The notes beneath the pieces were generated by a model, which was given only the letters and a program-made list of their open reading frames with translations, was not told the DNA's origin and did no database searches. Positions 15,040-24,490 of a DNA stretch of 64,000 nucleotides are shown here, piece after piece. Both the position numbers and the translations under genes were made by a program. Positions within the stretch are counted from its first letter, which is position 1, and the number at the start of each line of letters is the position of its first letter. The DNA is from Prosthecodimorpha staleyi. Lineage in GTDB: Bacteria > Pseudomonadota > Alphaproteobacteria > Rhizobiales > Ancalomicrobiaceae. The stretch spans positions 62,001 through 126,000 of the forward strand of contig NZ_JAHHZF010000008.1 of assembly GCF_018729455.1 (NCBI RefSeq). Direction: 5' to 3'.

Positions 15040-18000
15040 AGGGCTTCAATCTCTCGGCCTGGGCACTGAACCACCGTTCGTTGCTTTGGTATTTCATGCT
15101 GGTCTTCTCGCTGGCGGGGTTCTTTTCCTATCTGAACCTCGGGCGGGAGGAGGATCCGTCCTTCACCATCAAGACCATGATCATTTCCGCCTCCTGGCCG
15201 GGCGCCACCGTCGAGGAAACCATCAAGCAGGTCACCGAGCGGATCGAGAAGAAGCTCGAGGAGTTGCCGCAGCTCGACTATACCCGCAGCATGTCGGTGG
15301 CGGGTCGGACGGTCATCTTCGTCAATCTGCGCGACACGACCAAGGGCAGGGACGTGCCGAACGTCTGGGCGCGGGTGCGCAACATCGTCGCCGACATCAA
15401 GTCCGATCTGCCCAGCGGCGTGGTCGGGCCGGCTTTCAACGACGATTTCGGCGACGTGTTCGGCAACATCTATGCCTTCACGGCCGACGGCTTCAGCCAG
15501 CGCGAACTGCGCGACTATGTCGAGGATGCGCGCTCCAAGATCCTGACCGTGAACAATGTCGGCAAGGTCGATCTGGTCGGAGCCGAAGACGAGGTGATCT
15601 TTCTGGAATTCTCGCCGCGGCAACTCGCCGCCTATGGCATTTCCCAGTCGACCGTGGTCCAGACCCTCCAGGCGCAGAATGCCGTCACGCCCTCGGGCGT
15701 GATCCAGACCGGGGCCGACCGGGTCAGCGTGCGGGTCAGCGGGCAATTCGCCTCCGAGGAAAGCCTGCGCAACATCAACCTGCGCGTCAACGACCGGTTC
15801 TTCCGGCTGTCCGATGTGGCAACCATCACGCGCGGCTATGCCGATCCGCCCGACACCCTGTTCCGCTTCAACGGCAAGCCGGCCATCGGTCTGGCGGTCG
15901 GCATGAAAAGCGGTGCCAACCTACTGGCCTTCGGCAAGGCTCTCGAAACCGAGATCGAGCGGATCGAGGCCGAATTGCCGATCGGCATCTCGGTCCACCT
16001 CGTCTCCGATCAACCGAAGGTCGTTGAAGAGGCGGTGTCGGGCTTCACCAAGGCACTGTTCGAAGCCGTGGCCATCGTGCTGGTGGTCAGCTTCGTCAGC
16101 CTGGGTGTGCGTGCCGGACTGGTCGTTGCGGTGGCGATCCCGCTGGTGCTCGCCATGACCTTCATCATCATGGAATATGCCGGCATCTCCCTGCAGCGCA
16201 TCTCGCTCGGCGCCCTGATCATCGCGCTCGGGCTTCTGGTCGACGATGCCATGATCGCGGTCGAGATGATGGTCGCGCGGCTGGAGGCCGGGGACGACCT
16301 CAAGAAGGCGGCGACCTACGTCTATACCTCCACGGCCTTTCCGATGCTGACGGGGACACTGGTCACGGTCGCGGGCTTCATCCCGGTCGGATTGAACAAC
16401 AGCAATGCCGGCGAGTTCACCTTCACGCTCTTCGTGGTCATCGCCACGTCGCTCGTGCTGTCCTGGATCGTCGCGGTTCTGTTCACGCCGCTTCTCGGCG
16501 TCGCCATCCTGCCGAAGACCATGAAACAGCATCACGGCTCGAAAGGCCCGTTCGGGGTGGCCTTCGCGGCCGTCCTCGATGTCTGCATGCGCTGGCGCTG
16601 GCTGACCATCGGCGGAACCCTCGTCGCCTTCGTGGTCTCCGTCTACTGCATGCAGTTCGTGCAGCAGCAGTTCTTCCCCTCGTCGGACAGAACCGAACTG
16701 ATTGTCGACTGGAACCTGCCGCAGAGCGCTTCCATTGCCGAGACGTCCGCCCAGGTGGCGCGGTTCGAGCAGGAGCAGCTGACCGGAAATGCCGATATCG
16801 TTCGCTGGTCGAGCTATATCGGCGAAGGCGCCAAGCGCTTCCTGCTCTCCTTCGACGTCCAGCCCAGCAGTCCGTCTTTTGCTCAGACCGTGATCATCGC
16901 CAAGGACATCGAGGCCCGGAACCGTCTGAAGATCAAGTTCTCGGAATATCTTCAGAAGACGTTCCCGAACACCGATGCCTACGTGAAGCTGCTGGATATC
17001 GGGCCTCCGGTCGGGCGTCCGGTCGCCTACCGGGTCAGCGGGCCGGACATCCGCAAGGTCCGCGAGATCTCGATGGCGTTCGGCAGCGTCATGGCGAGCA
17101 ATCCGCATCTGGGTGAGATCATCTTCGACTGGAGCGAACCCGCGCGCGTCGTGAAGGTCGACGTGATGCAGGATCGCGCCCGGCAGTTGGGTATCTCCTC
17201 GGAGACGATCGCCTCCTTGCTGAACGGAATCGTCGGCGGGACGACGGTCACGCAGGTGCGCGACGACGTCTATCTCATCGACATCGTCGGCCGGGCCGTC
17301 GCGGCGGAACGCAGTTCGGTGGAGGGTCTGGCGAGCCTGCAGCTGCCGACCTCCGATGGTCGTTCCGTCCCGCTCGCCGCCGTGGCGACCTTCCGCTACG
17401 AGGTCGAGCAGCCGGTCGTCTGGACGCGGTCGCGCGTGCCGACCGTGACGGTACAGGCGGGGATCAAGGACGGCCTCCAGCCGGCTACGGTGGTTCAGGC
17501 TCTCGAACCGAAGGTCGCGGCGTTCAAGGCGGCATTGCCCGCCGGCTATCGCATCGAGATCGGCGGTTCCGTCGAGGCGAGCGCCCAGAGCCAGGGGCCG
17601 ATTGCGGCCGTCGCGCCGTTGATGCTGTTCACCATGGCGACGATCCTGATGATCCAGTTGCAGAGCTTCAGCCGGCTGTTTCTGGTCTTTGCCGTCGCCC
17701 CGCTGGCGATCATCGGCGTCGTCGCCGCGCTCCTGCCGAGCGGTGCGCCGATGGGCTTCGTGGCCATCCTGGGCGTGCTGGCCCTGATCGGGATCCTGAT
17801 CCGCAACTCGGTCATTCTCGTGGACCAGATCGAGACCTTGCGGACCGAGGGGATGGACGCCTGGAATGCCGTCCGGGAGGCGACTGAGCAGCGGATGCGG
17901 CCGATCCTGCTGACCGCCGCCGCCGCGAGCTTCGCGCTCATTCCCATCGCGCGCGAAATCTTCTGGGGGCCGATGGCCTACGCGATGATGGGCGGCATCA

Positions 18001-18134
18001 TCGTCGGCACGGTTCTGACCTTGCTGTTCCTGCCGGCGCTCTATGTCGCCTGGTTCCGCATCAAACCCGCGCCCGCGCCGGCGGAGCATTCGTCGGACGG
18101 CCATGCGCCGGACGCCGATCGGCTCGCATCCTGA
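15036..18134 (+). CDS. RND efflux permease
   Basis: This 1032-residue inner-membrane pump has an N-terminal membrane segment (about 15-35), a first large periplasmic domain, membrane segments 2-7 (about 335-545), a second periplasmic loop, and membrane segments 8-12 (about 860-1010). The proton-relay pair is present in GLLVDDAMIAVEMM (about residues 395-410), as in AcrB-type pumps. Length is normal for the family. No outer-membrane factor gene is in the window, so the operon must borrow a TolC-like channel. The operon is probably inducible through the adjacent TetR protein. The substrate is unknown; hydrophobic or amphiphilic drugs are the family norm. Confidence 0.95.
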   Translation: MKGFNLSAWALNHRSLLWYFMLVFSLAGFFSYLNLGREEDPSFTIKTMIISASWPGATVEETIKQVTERIEKKLEELPQLDYTRSMSVAGRTVIFVNLRDTTKGRDVPNVWARVRNIVADIKSDLPSGVVGPAFNDDFGDVFGNIYAFTADGFSQRELRDYVEDARSKILTVNNVGKVDLVGAEDEVIFLEFSPRQLAAYGISQSTVVQTLQAQNAVTPSGVIQTGADRVSVRVSGQFASEESLRNINLRVNDRFFRLSDVATITRGYADPPDTLFRFNGKPAIGLAVGMKSGANLLAFGKALETEIERIEAELPIGISVHLVSDQPKVVEEAVSGFTKALFEAVAIVLVVSFVSLGVRAGLVVAVAIPLVLAMTFIIMEYAGISLQRISLGALIIALGLLVDDAMIAVEMMVARLEAGDDLKKAATYVYTSTAFPMLTGTLVTVAGFIPVGLNNSNAGEFTFTLFVVIATSLVLSWIVAVLFTPLLGVAILPKTMKQHHGSKGPFGVAFAAVLDVCMRWRWLTIGGTLVAFVVSVYCMQFVQQQFFPSSDRTELIVDWNLPQSASIAETSAQVARFEQEQLTGNADIVRWSSYIGEGAKRFLLSFDVQPSSPSFAQTVIIAKDIEARNRLKIKFSEYLQKTFPNTDAYVKLLDIGPPVGRPVAYRVSGPDIRKVREISMAFGSVMASNPHLGEIIFDWSEPARVVKVDVMQDRARQLGISSETIASLLNGIVGGTTVTQVRDDVYLIDIVGRAVAAERSSVEGLASLQLPTSDGRSVPLAAVATFRYEVEQPVVWTRSRVPTVTVQAGIKDGLQPATVVQALEPKVAAFKAALPAGYRIEIGGSVEASAQSQGPIAAVAPLMLFTMATILMIQLQSFSRLFLVFAVAPLAIIGVVAALLPSGAPMGFVAILGVLALIGILIRNSVILVDQIETLRTEGMDAWNAVREATEQRMRPILLTAAAASFALIPIAREIFWGPMAYAMMGGIIVGTVLTLLFLPALYVAWFRIKPAPAPAEHSSDGHAPDADRLAS

Positions 18135-18228
18135 ACGCAATCGCATCCGGCGCGGGCCGGCGGATGCGCGTCGGGGCTGGGGACATTCGGGGGGATCAGA
18201 CGGGTCGGGAGGGCGGCAACCGCCGCCC

Positions 18229-18618
18229 TCAGGCGACCGCGACTTTCGAACCTGGCGGGGCCAGTGCGGCGCCGACCGCGCGGCGGATATCGGCCAGGCT
18301 GAAAGGCTTCAGGACCACGTCGCGAACCAGATGGTCGAGCCCATGAGCGCGTTCGCGCTGATCGGCATAGCCGGTCATCAGGAGAAGCGGCAGGTCGGGG
18401 AAGTCGCGCGCAGAATTCAGCGCCAGTGCGATCCCATCCATGACCGGCATTTTGATATCCGACACGATCAGGTCGAAGGCGCCCTTCTCGCGGCGCAGGA
18501 CCTCCAGCGCCGTGGCGCCATCTTCGGTGGGCAGGACCGCATGCCCGTCGAACTCCAGCGCGCGCTTGACGAAAGCGCGCACGGAATCGTCGTCCTCTAC
18601 GAGGAGTATGCGCGCCAT
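18229..18618 (-). CDS. cpdR: CpdR-like single-domain response regulator
   Basis: This 129-residue receiver-only protein has the acidic pocket EDDD near residue 8, phosphoacceptor Asp54 in VSDIKMPVMDG, a Thr in LLMTGYAD and a Lys in VLKPF. The MARILLVEDDDSVRAFVKRALE start and the absence of an output domain match CpdR, which in Caulobacter (phosphorylated by the CckA-ChpT relay) controls ClpXP proteolysis of CtrA and other cell-cycle proteins. It lies 23 bp downstream of hpt on the same strand. Another stand-alone receiver of unrelated function is possible but less likely. Confidence 0.8.
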   Translation of the reverse strand: MARILLVEDDDSVRAFVKRALEFDGHAVLPTEDGATALEVLRREKGAFDLIVSDIKMPVMDGIALALNSARDFPDLPLLLMTGYADQRERAHGLDHLVRDVVLKPFSLADIRRAVGAALAPPGSKVAVA

Positions 18619-18641
18619 GGCGACGCTCCTTGCCGGCCGAA

Positions 18642-19181
18642 TCAGCCCCCCTCCCTTACATACCCGATAAAGGGCAATTCGCGGAAGGCGTGACCCGCAT
18701 CCATGCCATAGCCGACCACGAACTTGTCCGGGCAGACGAAGCCGACGAAATCGGCCTCGATCGGGGCGACGCGCTTGCCCGGCTTGTCGAGCAGCACCGC
18801 GACGCCGACGCGGGCGGCGCCGCGCTCCGCAATGGTCTGCTTGGCATAGGCCAGCGTCCGGCCGGATTCCAGGATGTCGTCGACCAGCAGGACGTTGCGA
18901 CCCTGCACGGCGGTCTCGATGTCGCGGATCACGGTGACCACGCCCGAGGATGTGGTGCCTTCCCGGTAGCTCGACAGCGACATGAAATCGACTTCCGGCG
19001 AGATGCCGGCGAAATGCAGCGCTCGGATCAGGTCGGCGGCGAAGACGAAGCTGCCCTTCAATACGGCCACGACAAGCACGTTATCGACATAGCCGGCATC
19101 GTGGATCTCGCGGGCCAGGGCGGCATTGCGTCCGGCGATCGCCTCGGCCGGAAACAGGACTTCGATATCGGATGTCTTCAT
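18642..19181 (-). CDS. hpt: Hypoxanthine phosphoribosyltransferase
   Basis: This 179-residue type I phosphoribosyltransferase salvages hypoxanthine/guanine to IMP/GMP with PRPP. It shows VLKGSFVFAADLIRAL (pyrophosphate loop), the flexible-loop region SSYREGTTSSG, the PRPP motif VLLVDDILESGRT and the purine-binding region DFVGFVCPDKFVVGYGMD. Its start overlaps the zinc-ribbon protein gene by 4 nt, so the two are coupled; cpdR follows. Confidence 0.95.
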   Translation of the reverse strand: MKTSDIEVLFPAEAIAGRNAALAREIHDAGYVDNVLVVAVLKGSFVFAADLIRALHFAGISPEVDFMSLSSYREGTTSSGVVTVIRDIETAVQGRNVLLVDDILESGRTLAYAKQTIAERGAARVGVAVLLDKPGKRVAPIEADFVGFVCPDKFVVGYGMDAGHAFRELPFIGYVREGG

Positions 19182-20296
19182 GGATGGGCTGCCTGCCGGC
19201 TCCTGCGTTCGGTAAAGCGGATCTGCACGTCGCGCGCATCGTCGGGTGGGGCGGCGAGGCGGGTTCGGAAGCGCACGCTAGCACCGGGCGATACCGAAGT
19301 GGCCTTCGGATCGACCGACCAGGCGTAGATTTCCTGTCGATCGTCGCCACGCAGGGCGAGCCGGATCGAAGGCAGCGGACGAGCCGAATCGGTCGGATTG
19401 CTGATCTCGCCTTCGACGACCAGCACGGGCTGGCCGCTCTCCAACTCGCGGATGGTCTCGATCTTTTGGAAGACGAGGCCGCGCAGGTTCACCTCGAAGC
19501 CGATCGCCCGGTAGAGCCCGGCCATGCTCGGCATGGCCTCCACGATGGCCGCGCGCATCACGATGGTGGCGAGCGGCAGCAGGATCGCGAGGCCGAACAG
19601 CGCAAGGCCGATCCAGGGCTTGGCGGCGGTGTAGCTGGCCCGATAGTCGAGATTGGGCAGGCGGATGCGCCGCTTCTGCGGCCGCTTCACGCGGATCGAC
19701 GGCCGCTTGGCGAGGCTTTCGACATCGCCGTGGCCTTCGGCCTTGGCGGTCGGTTCCGGCACGCGTCCGTCGCCCTCGGATGCGGCTTCGCCTGCGGACG
19801 GCCGGGCTGCGGCTCCGATCGGGACGAGCGGAGCGCGGGCCGATGCCGGGTCCGGCCAGTCGGCCGGGTCGGCGGCGACCGGCGCGAGATCGGAACCGAC
19901 GGCCTCAGCCTCTGCGGCCCGCACTGGCGCCGAGGCGGGCGGTTCCGCCTCGGTCTCGTCGGCAGGCGGCGCCGCGTCGGTGCCAGGGCGGACATCCGGT
20001 TCGGGACGGTCCAGGTCGCCCGGAGACGGGCGCTCGGGTCGGGGCTGGAGGGGTGACGGGCGGTCGGTTTCGATCCGCGCGGATGCGGGGCGCTCCGGCA
20101 CGCCGGGTCCGGGCGCCGCCTCGGCGCGGAACGGGGCCTCGCCATCGCGCCCGGAGTTCTCTGTCGCGGCGTCATCCGCCTGGGTCGCGTGCCAGCGCAG
20201 GCCGCAGCGCGCGCAGCGCACGGTCCGCCCCTTCGGCCCGATCTTGTCGGCCGGGACGGTATAGCTGGTGTCGCAGTTCGGGCAGGTGATCCGCAT
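19178..20296 (-). CDS. MJ0042-type zinc-ribbon membrane protein with DUF3426-like C-terminus
   Basis: This 372-residue protein starts with a zinc ribbon (Cys5, Cys8, Cys28, Cys31 in MRITCPNC and RCARCG), followed by a long disordered Pro/Ala/Glu-rich linker (about 45-195), one membrane helix (about 222-245), and a C-terminal beta domain (about 260-372) including GLVFQKIETIRELESGQPVLVVEGEIS-type strands, as in DUF3426 proteins. The function is not known; the family is common next to ftsE in Hyphomicrobiales. It is divergent from ftsE across 190 bp and is the first gene of an operon with hpt and cpdR. Confidence 0.8.
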   Translation of the reverse strand: MRITCPNCDTSYTVPADKIGPKGRTVRCARCGLRWHATQADDAATENSGRDGEAPFRAEAAPGPGVPERPASARIETDRPSPLQPRPERPSPGDLDRPEPDVRPGTDAAPPADETEAEPPASAPVRAAEAEAVGSDLAPVAADPADWPDPASARAPLVPIGAAARPSAGEAASEGDGRVPEPTAKAEGHGDVESLAKRPSIRVKRPQKRRIRLPNLDYRASYTAAKPWIGLALFGLAILLPLATIVMRAAIVEAMPSMAGLYRAIGFEVNLRGLVFQKIETIRELESGQPVLVVEGEISNPTDSARPLPSIRLALRGDDRQEIYAWSVDPKATSVSPGASVRFRTRLAAPPDDARDVQIRFTERRSRQAAHP

Positions 20297-20486
20297 GGCT
20301 CTTCTGGCGGCCGAAATCCTCGGGGGCGTTCTGGTTTCGCCGCATTAGGCCTGCATAACCCTTGCGTTTTCGGAAACGCGACGCCGCAGGTGCGCCCGTG
20401 GCACCCAGGCGGCGTTTTGCATAGGATGAAGCCGGATCGGGAGTGTCCCGAATCGGCCATCTGCGGCATGCCCGGGAGGGCCGGAC

Positions 20487-21146
20487 GTGATCAAGTTCGA
20501 GAATGTGGGCCTGCGCTACGGGATGGGTCCCGAGGTGCTGCGCGATCTCACCTTCGAGATCGCCCCGCGTTCGTTCCAGTTCCTGACCGGGCCTTCGGGC
20601 GCGGGCAAGACGAGCCTGATGCGGCTCCTGTTCCTCTCGCTCCGCCCGACGCGAGGCCTGATCACCGTGTTCGGCCACGAGACCTCGCGGCTCGGCCGCG
20701 CCGACCTGCCGCAGCTCAGGCGCCGGATCGGCGTCGTGTTCCAGGATTTCCGCCTGCTCGACCACCTGACCACCTACGAGAATGTCGCCCTGCCGCTGCG
20801 CGTGGTCGGCCGCGAGGAGGCCGAATACCGCGCCGACGTGGTCGATCTCCTGAACTGGGTCGGGCTCGGCGAGCGCATGCATGTGCTGCCGCCGGTGCTC
20901 TCGGGCGGCGAGAAGCAGCGCGCCGCCATCGCCCGCGCCCTGATCACCAAGCCGGAAGTGCTGCTTGCCGACGAGCCGACCGGCAATGTCGATCCGCCGC
21001 TCGCCCGCCGTCTGCTGCGCCTGTTCGTCGAATTGAACCGGCTCGGCACCTCGGTGGTCATCGCGACCCACGACCTGACGCTCATGGAGCAGTTCGACGC
21101 CCGTCGGATGATCCTGGCCGACGGCCGCATCATGATCGACGAGTGA
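20487..21146 (+). CDS. ftsE: Cell division ATP-binding protein FtsE
   Basis: FtsE is the cytoplasmic ATPase of the FtsEX complex, which activates periplasmic peptidoglycan hydrolases at the septum. The 219-residue product has Walker A GPSGAGKTS (about 36-44), a Q-loop in VVFQDFRLL, the ABC signature LSGGEKQR, Walker B VLLADEPTGN and the switch His in ATHDLTL. Length and motif spacing fit FtsE rather than LolD. It is followed after 6 bp by ftsX. Confidence 0.95.
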   Translation: MIKFENVGLRYGMGPEVLRDLTFEIAPRSFQFLTGPSGAGKTSLMRLLFLSLRPTRGLITVFGHETSRLGRADLPQLRRRIGVVFQDFRLLDHLTTYENVALPLRVVGREEAEYRADVVDLLNWVGLGERMHVLPPVLSGGEKQRAAIARALITKPEVLLADEPTGNVDPPLARRLLRLFVELNRLGTSVVIATHDLTLMEQFDARRMILADGRIMIDE

Positions 21147-21152
21147 GGGGCC

Positions 21153-22325
21153 ATGAGCGAACCGGTCGGTCCGGGTGGCGGGGGTGAGGGGGGCGGCGGA
21201 CGCGGGCCGGACCGGCCACGCCGCCCTGTGACCACGCCTCTGCCGCCGCAGATGCGCCCGCCGGCCGGTGCGGCGGGCGGCGGGTCGGGCGCGTCCCGGC
21301 CGGCCGCCTCCGGTGCCGCGCCGGCCGCAACGCGCGGTCAGGTCCCGGCGCGCACCGGGCCGAAGACCACTGGCCGGGCGGCCGCGCCGTCCGGCGCCCG
21401 CCGGCCGATGCGACCCCTCGCGCGTTCGCAGCCGAGCGTGCCGGTGGTGCCGCCGCAGGCGGTCGCCGGCCGGGCGCTGATCCTGGTCGTCGCCATCATG
21501 GGCTTCCTCGCCTGTCTCGCCTTCGGCGTGCTGACGCTGGTCTCCGATGCGGCCAGGAGCTGGCAGCTCGACGTGTCGCGCGAGGTCACGATCCAGCTGA
21601 AGCCCGTCGACGGGGTCCCGGTGGAGGCCAACCTGCAGGCCGCCATGGCGGTCGCGCGCGAGACCGAGGGGGTCCGCGACGTGCGCCTCCTGTCGGAACG
21701 CGACAGCGCCCGCCTGCTGGAGCCCTGGCTCGGCGCCGGGCTGGATCTGTCCGGCCTGCCGGTGCCGCGGCTGATCGTCCTGGAACTTTCCGATCCCGCC
21801 GCCGCCGATCTGATCGGCCTGCGCAGCCGGCTGGCGCGCGAGGTTCGCGGGGCGGTGTTGGACGATCACAGCGTCTGGGCGGCTCGGCTCAGAACCATGG
21901 CCGGCACCATGGTGGTGGCGGGCTGGCTCGTGGTCATCCTGGTGCTCAGCGCGATGGTGCTGTCGGTGGTCTTCGCCACCCGGGCCGCGATGGCCGGGAA
22001 CCGGGACGTGATCGAGGTGTTGCATTTCGTCGGCGCGGAGGACGGCTTCGTCGCGCGCGAATTCCAGCGCCACTTCCTGCTGCTCGGGCTGCAGGGCGGC
22101 GCGGCCGGTGGTCTGACCGCGATGCTCGCCTTCGCGGTCGCCGACTGGATCACCCGGGTGACGCCCGGCACCGCGGCCAGCGATCAGGCCCAGGCCCTGT
22201 TCGGCGGCTTTTCGGTCGGCTGGACGGGCTATCTCGGGGCGGTCGGCATCGTCGCCCTGGTCGCAGCGCTGACCGCCGTCACATCGCGGCTGACGGTGCG
22301 CAGCTATCTGAACCAGATGGACTGA
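21153..22325 (+). CDS. ftsX: Cell division protein FtsX
   Basis: FtsX is the membrane partner of FtsE. The 390-residue product has a long Pro/Ala/Arg-rich cytoplasmic N-terminus (about 1-100), a first membrane helix (about 105-128), a periplasmic domain (about 135-245) and three further membrane helices (about 250-275, 308-330, 350-372), which is FtsX topology. The FtsX-specific segment VIEVLHFVGAEDGFVAREFQ is seen in the cytoplasmic loop. The N-terminal extension is longer than in E. coli, which is usual for this group. Confidence 0.93.
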   Translation: MSEPVGPGGGGEGGGGRGPDRPRRPVTTPLPPQMRPPAGAAGGGSGASRPAASGAAPAATRGQVPARTGPKTTGRAAAPSGARRPMRPLARSQPSVPVVPPQAVAGRALILVVAIMGFLACLAFGVLTLVSDAARSWQLDVSREVTIQLKPVDGVPVEANLQAAMAVARETEGVRDVRLLSERDSARLLEPWLGAGLDLSGLPVPRLIVLELSDPAAADLIGLRSRLAREVRGAVLDDHSVWAARLRTMAGTMVVAGWLVVILVLSAMVLSVVFATRAAMAGNRDVIEVLHFVGAEDGFVAREFQRHFLLLGLQGGAAGGLTAMLAFAVADWITRVTPGTAASDQAQALFGGFSVGWTGYLGAVGIVALVAALTAVTSRLTVRSYLNQMD

Positions 22326-22401
22326 GCGGCGGGGCGGGCCGCCGGCCATCGGGGCGGCGCCGACCCGTGGCGTCGGACCGTATCGTGCGATCGAGGAGTG
22401 A

Positions 22402-23055
22402 ATGACGGCATTCGGGTCGGGTCCAGCGACGGAGACTTCCAACCGGCGGCGCGGCCGGGTGAGGCGTGCGCTCGCGGCGGCGGCCGCATTGCCGGCGCTG
22501 GCGCTCACCGCTGTTCTGGTCGGCTTCGTCTGGTTCGCGGATCACGTCGCCACCGGCTATCTGCCGGCAGACGACCATGCCGATGGGATCGTGGTCCTGA
22601 CCGGCGGCCGGGATCGGGTCCAGCTTGCCGTCGAACTGCTCGAGCAGGGCCGCGCGCGCCGGCTGCTGATCTCGGGCGTCCATCCCGCCACCACAGCCCA
22701 CGACATCCAGCGCGCGACGGAGGCCAATCCGGGGCTGTTCGCCTGTTGCGTCGATCTCGGCCATCAGGCGGAGACGACGACCGGCAATGCGCTGGAAGCC
22801 GACATCTGGGCGCGGGCGAACGGCTTCGAGTCGCTCATCGTGGTGACCAGCGCCTACCATATGCCGCGCGCCCTGCTGGAACTCGAAAGCTCGCTGCCGG
22901 GCGTGCGGCTCGTGCCGCGCCCGGTCAAGCGGCCTGAACTGGAGCTCGACACCTGGTATCGCCGGCCCGGCACGGTGAAGCTTCTCTTGGCCGAATACGT
23001 GAAGTATATGCTCGCGCGCGTCCGCCTCGGCCTGGAATTGGTCGGTCGCGCCTGA
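22402..23055 (+). CDS. YdcF family (DUF218) membrane protein
   Basis: This 217-residue protein has an N-terminal membrane helix (about 28-50) and a DUF218/YdcF domain: DGIVVLTGGRDRVQLAVELL, LLISGVHPATTAHD, TTGNALEADIW and VTSAYHMPRALLEL. These segments form the family's Rossmann-like site. Members include ElyC and SanA, linked to envelope integrity; the exact reaction is unknown. It lies 76 bp after ftsX and is followed by plsC, a conserved ftsEX-ydcF-plsC run. Confidence 0.85.
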   Translation: MTAFGSGPATETSNRRRGRVRRALAAAAALPALALTAVLVGFVWFADHVATGYLPADDHADGIVVLTGGRDRVQLAVELLEQGRARRLLISGVHPATTAHDIQRATEANPGLFACCVDLGHQAETTTGNALEADIWARANGFESLIVVTSAYHMPRALLELESSLPGVRLVPRPVKRPELELDTWYRRPGTVKLLLAEYVKYMLARVRLGLELVGRA

Positions 23056-23188
23056 GACACTGCCGCGGGCGGCGATGCGGGCCGGTCGGGCGACGGCTCC
23101 GCGGACCGGTCCGTCTCGCCGCCCGCCGACCTGCCGCGATCTTCGCGCCCGACATCCCCCCGGCCCCCCGCCCCGGATCCCCTCGACG

Positions 23189-23983
23189 ATGCTGTTGTTC
23201 CTGCGCTCTCTGGCCTTCAACGTCGCCTTTTACATCAACATGATCGTCTGGATGATCGTGCTTCTGCCGGCCATGCTGCTGCCCAAGCGCATCCTGCATG
23301 CCGGCATCCAGGTGTGGTCGCGGCTGAATCTGGTCCTGCTCGAGGCGATCGCCGGGACCCGCGTCGAGATTCGCGGCCTGGAGAATCTTCCGGCCGGCGG
23401 CGTGCTGGTCGCGTCGAAGCACCAATCGACCTTCGAGACCCTGGCGCTGCTGCATCTCTTTCACGATCCCGTGTTCGTCCTGAAGAAGGAACTGGTCTGG
23501 ATTCCGGTCTTCGGCTGGTTCTGCGCCAAGGTCGGCATGATTCCGGTCGATCGCGCGGGCGGCCGCGAGGCGCTGCGGGCGATGACCAAGCGCTCGGTCG
23601 AGGCGCTGCAGGCCGGGCGATCGGTACTGATCTATCCGGAAGGCACGCGACGGCCGCCGGGCGTCGAGCCCGCCTACAAGGTCGGGGTCGCGTTTCTGTA
23701 TCGCGCCACCAAGGCGCCCCTGGTGCCGGTGGCCTTGAATTCCGGCCTGTTTTGGCCGCGGCGGGGCTTCTTTCGCTATCCCGGGCGCCTGATCGTGCAA
23801 TTCCTGCCGCCGATCGAACCTGGCCTGTCGGCCGAGGCGGTGATGACCCGGCTCCAGGACGTGATCGAGACGGCCTCCGATGCGCTGGCCATCGAGGCGC
23901 TGGAGAGCCCCAATCCACCACCGGCGCCGGCATCGGCGGCCCGCTATCTGGCCGAGCGTCGCAAGTCGGTCACGCCGGCGTGA
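23189..23983 (+). CDS. plsC: 1-acyl-sn-glycerol-3-phosphate acyltransferase (PlsC family)
   Basis: This 264-residue enzyme acylates lysophosphatidic acid to phosphatidic acid at the inner membrane. It has an N-terminal membrane segment (about 10-33), the acyltransferase motif I in SKHQSTFET, an arginine-containing block II (IPVDRAGGREA), the substrate motif YPEGTRR and a VPVALNSG block. Motif I reads HX4E instead of the canonical HX4D, a variant known in some proteobacterial members. The ATG at 23189 starts before the first hydrophobic segment; no good upstream site is seen. It ends the ftsEX-ydcF-plsC run. Confidence 0.9.
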   Translation: MLLFLRSLAFNVAFYINMIVWMIVLLPAMLLPKRILHAGIQVWSRLNLVLLEAIAGTRVEIRGLENLPAGGVLVASKHQSTFETLALLHLFHDPVFVLKKELVWIPVFGWFCAKVGMIPVDRAGGREALRAMTKRSVEALQAGRSVLIYPEGTRRPPGVEPAYKVGVAFLYRATKAPLVPVALNSGLFWPRRGFFRYPGRLIVQFLPPIEPGLSAEAVMTRLQDVIETASDALAIEALESPNPPPAPASAARYLAERRKSVTPA

Positions 23984-24022
23984 ATAATCGCACTGCGTCG
24001 ATTTGACACATTGGCTGGTCTT

Positions 24023-24068
24023 CTTGTTGCCGGGCCATGACCGCACGCATGCGGTCATGACGAACAAG
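24023..24068. repeat. Inverted repeat downstream of plsC
   Basis: Arms CATGACCGCA (24036-24045) and TGCGGTCATG (24050-24059) form a perfect 10-bp stem with a 4-nt loop. Outer arms CTTGTT (24023-24028) and AACAAG (24063-24068) extend it across a bulge. There is no T-run after it, so termination is possible but not proven. It could also be a binding site for the next gene. Confidence 0.6.
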
Positions 24069-24130
24069 CATGCCGATTCGCTTGCGGCAGCCTTGGGAAT
24101 GTTCTATGAATGTTCTCACTGGAGACAACG

Positions 24131-24490
24131 ATGTGCCGTCCCGCCTTCATGACCGCAGGAAGCCCTGACAGTGCCCGTGCCATCGGCCTTGCGGATCGCT
24201 TCCGCTATTGGAGCGGGGCATCCGGGCGCCGTTACCTGTTCTCCTGCGTCGCCGCTGACACGCTCGACGATCTCGCCGAAGCGGTCCTGCTGATCGTCGT
24301 CGAACCGGACGGCGAGGCGGCCCATGGCGAGCCGCGTCTGGTCTGGATCGGTTCGATCGATCGCGACGGCGTCCGCCACGGCCGTTCGCTTGGCCCGATC
24401 CCCACTGAGCGCACCCGCTGCTGGGCGCATTTCCTGGCCCGCGACGAAGATGCCCGGGCCGCCATCCTGGCCGACCTCACAGGATCCTGA
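24131..24490 (+). CDS. Conserved-looking hypothetical protein
   Basis: This 119-residue soluble protein has no recognised domain. It has an RYWSGASGRRYLFSCV segment, then strand-rich blocks (AVLLIVVEPDG, RLVWIGSIDRDG) and an amphipathic C-terminal helix ending ARAAILADL. The ATG at 24131 has GGAG seven bases upstream; an ATG at 24110 would add seven residues. Composition matches the neighbours. The opposite-strand frame over the same bases lacks such structure. Confidence 0.6.
   Translation: MCRPAFMTAGSPDSARAIGLADRFRYWSGASGRRYLFSCVAADTLDDLAEAVLLIVVEPDGEAAHGEPRLVWIGSIDRDGVRHGRSLGPIPTERTRCWAHFLARDEDARAAILADLTGS

Noticed and set aside
15921-18146. 741-codon minus-strand frame opposite the RND pump
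   Set aside because: Asp/Arg/Gly/His-rich antisense shadow of a clearly recognisable permease.
20172-22508. 778-codon minus-strand frame across ftsE and ftsX
   Set aside because: Covers two well-identified plus-strand genes and has shadow composition.
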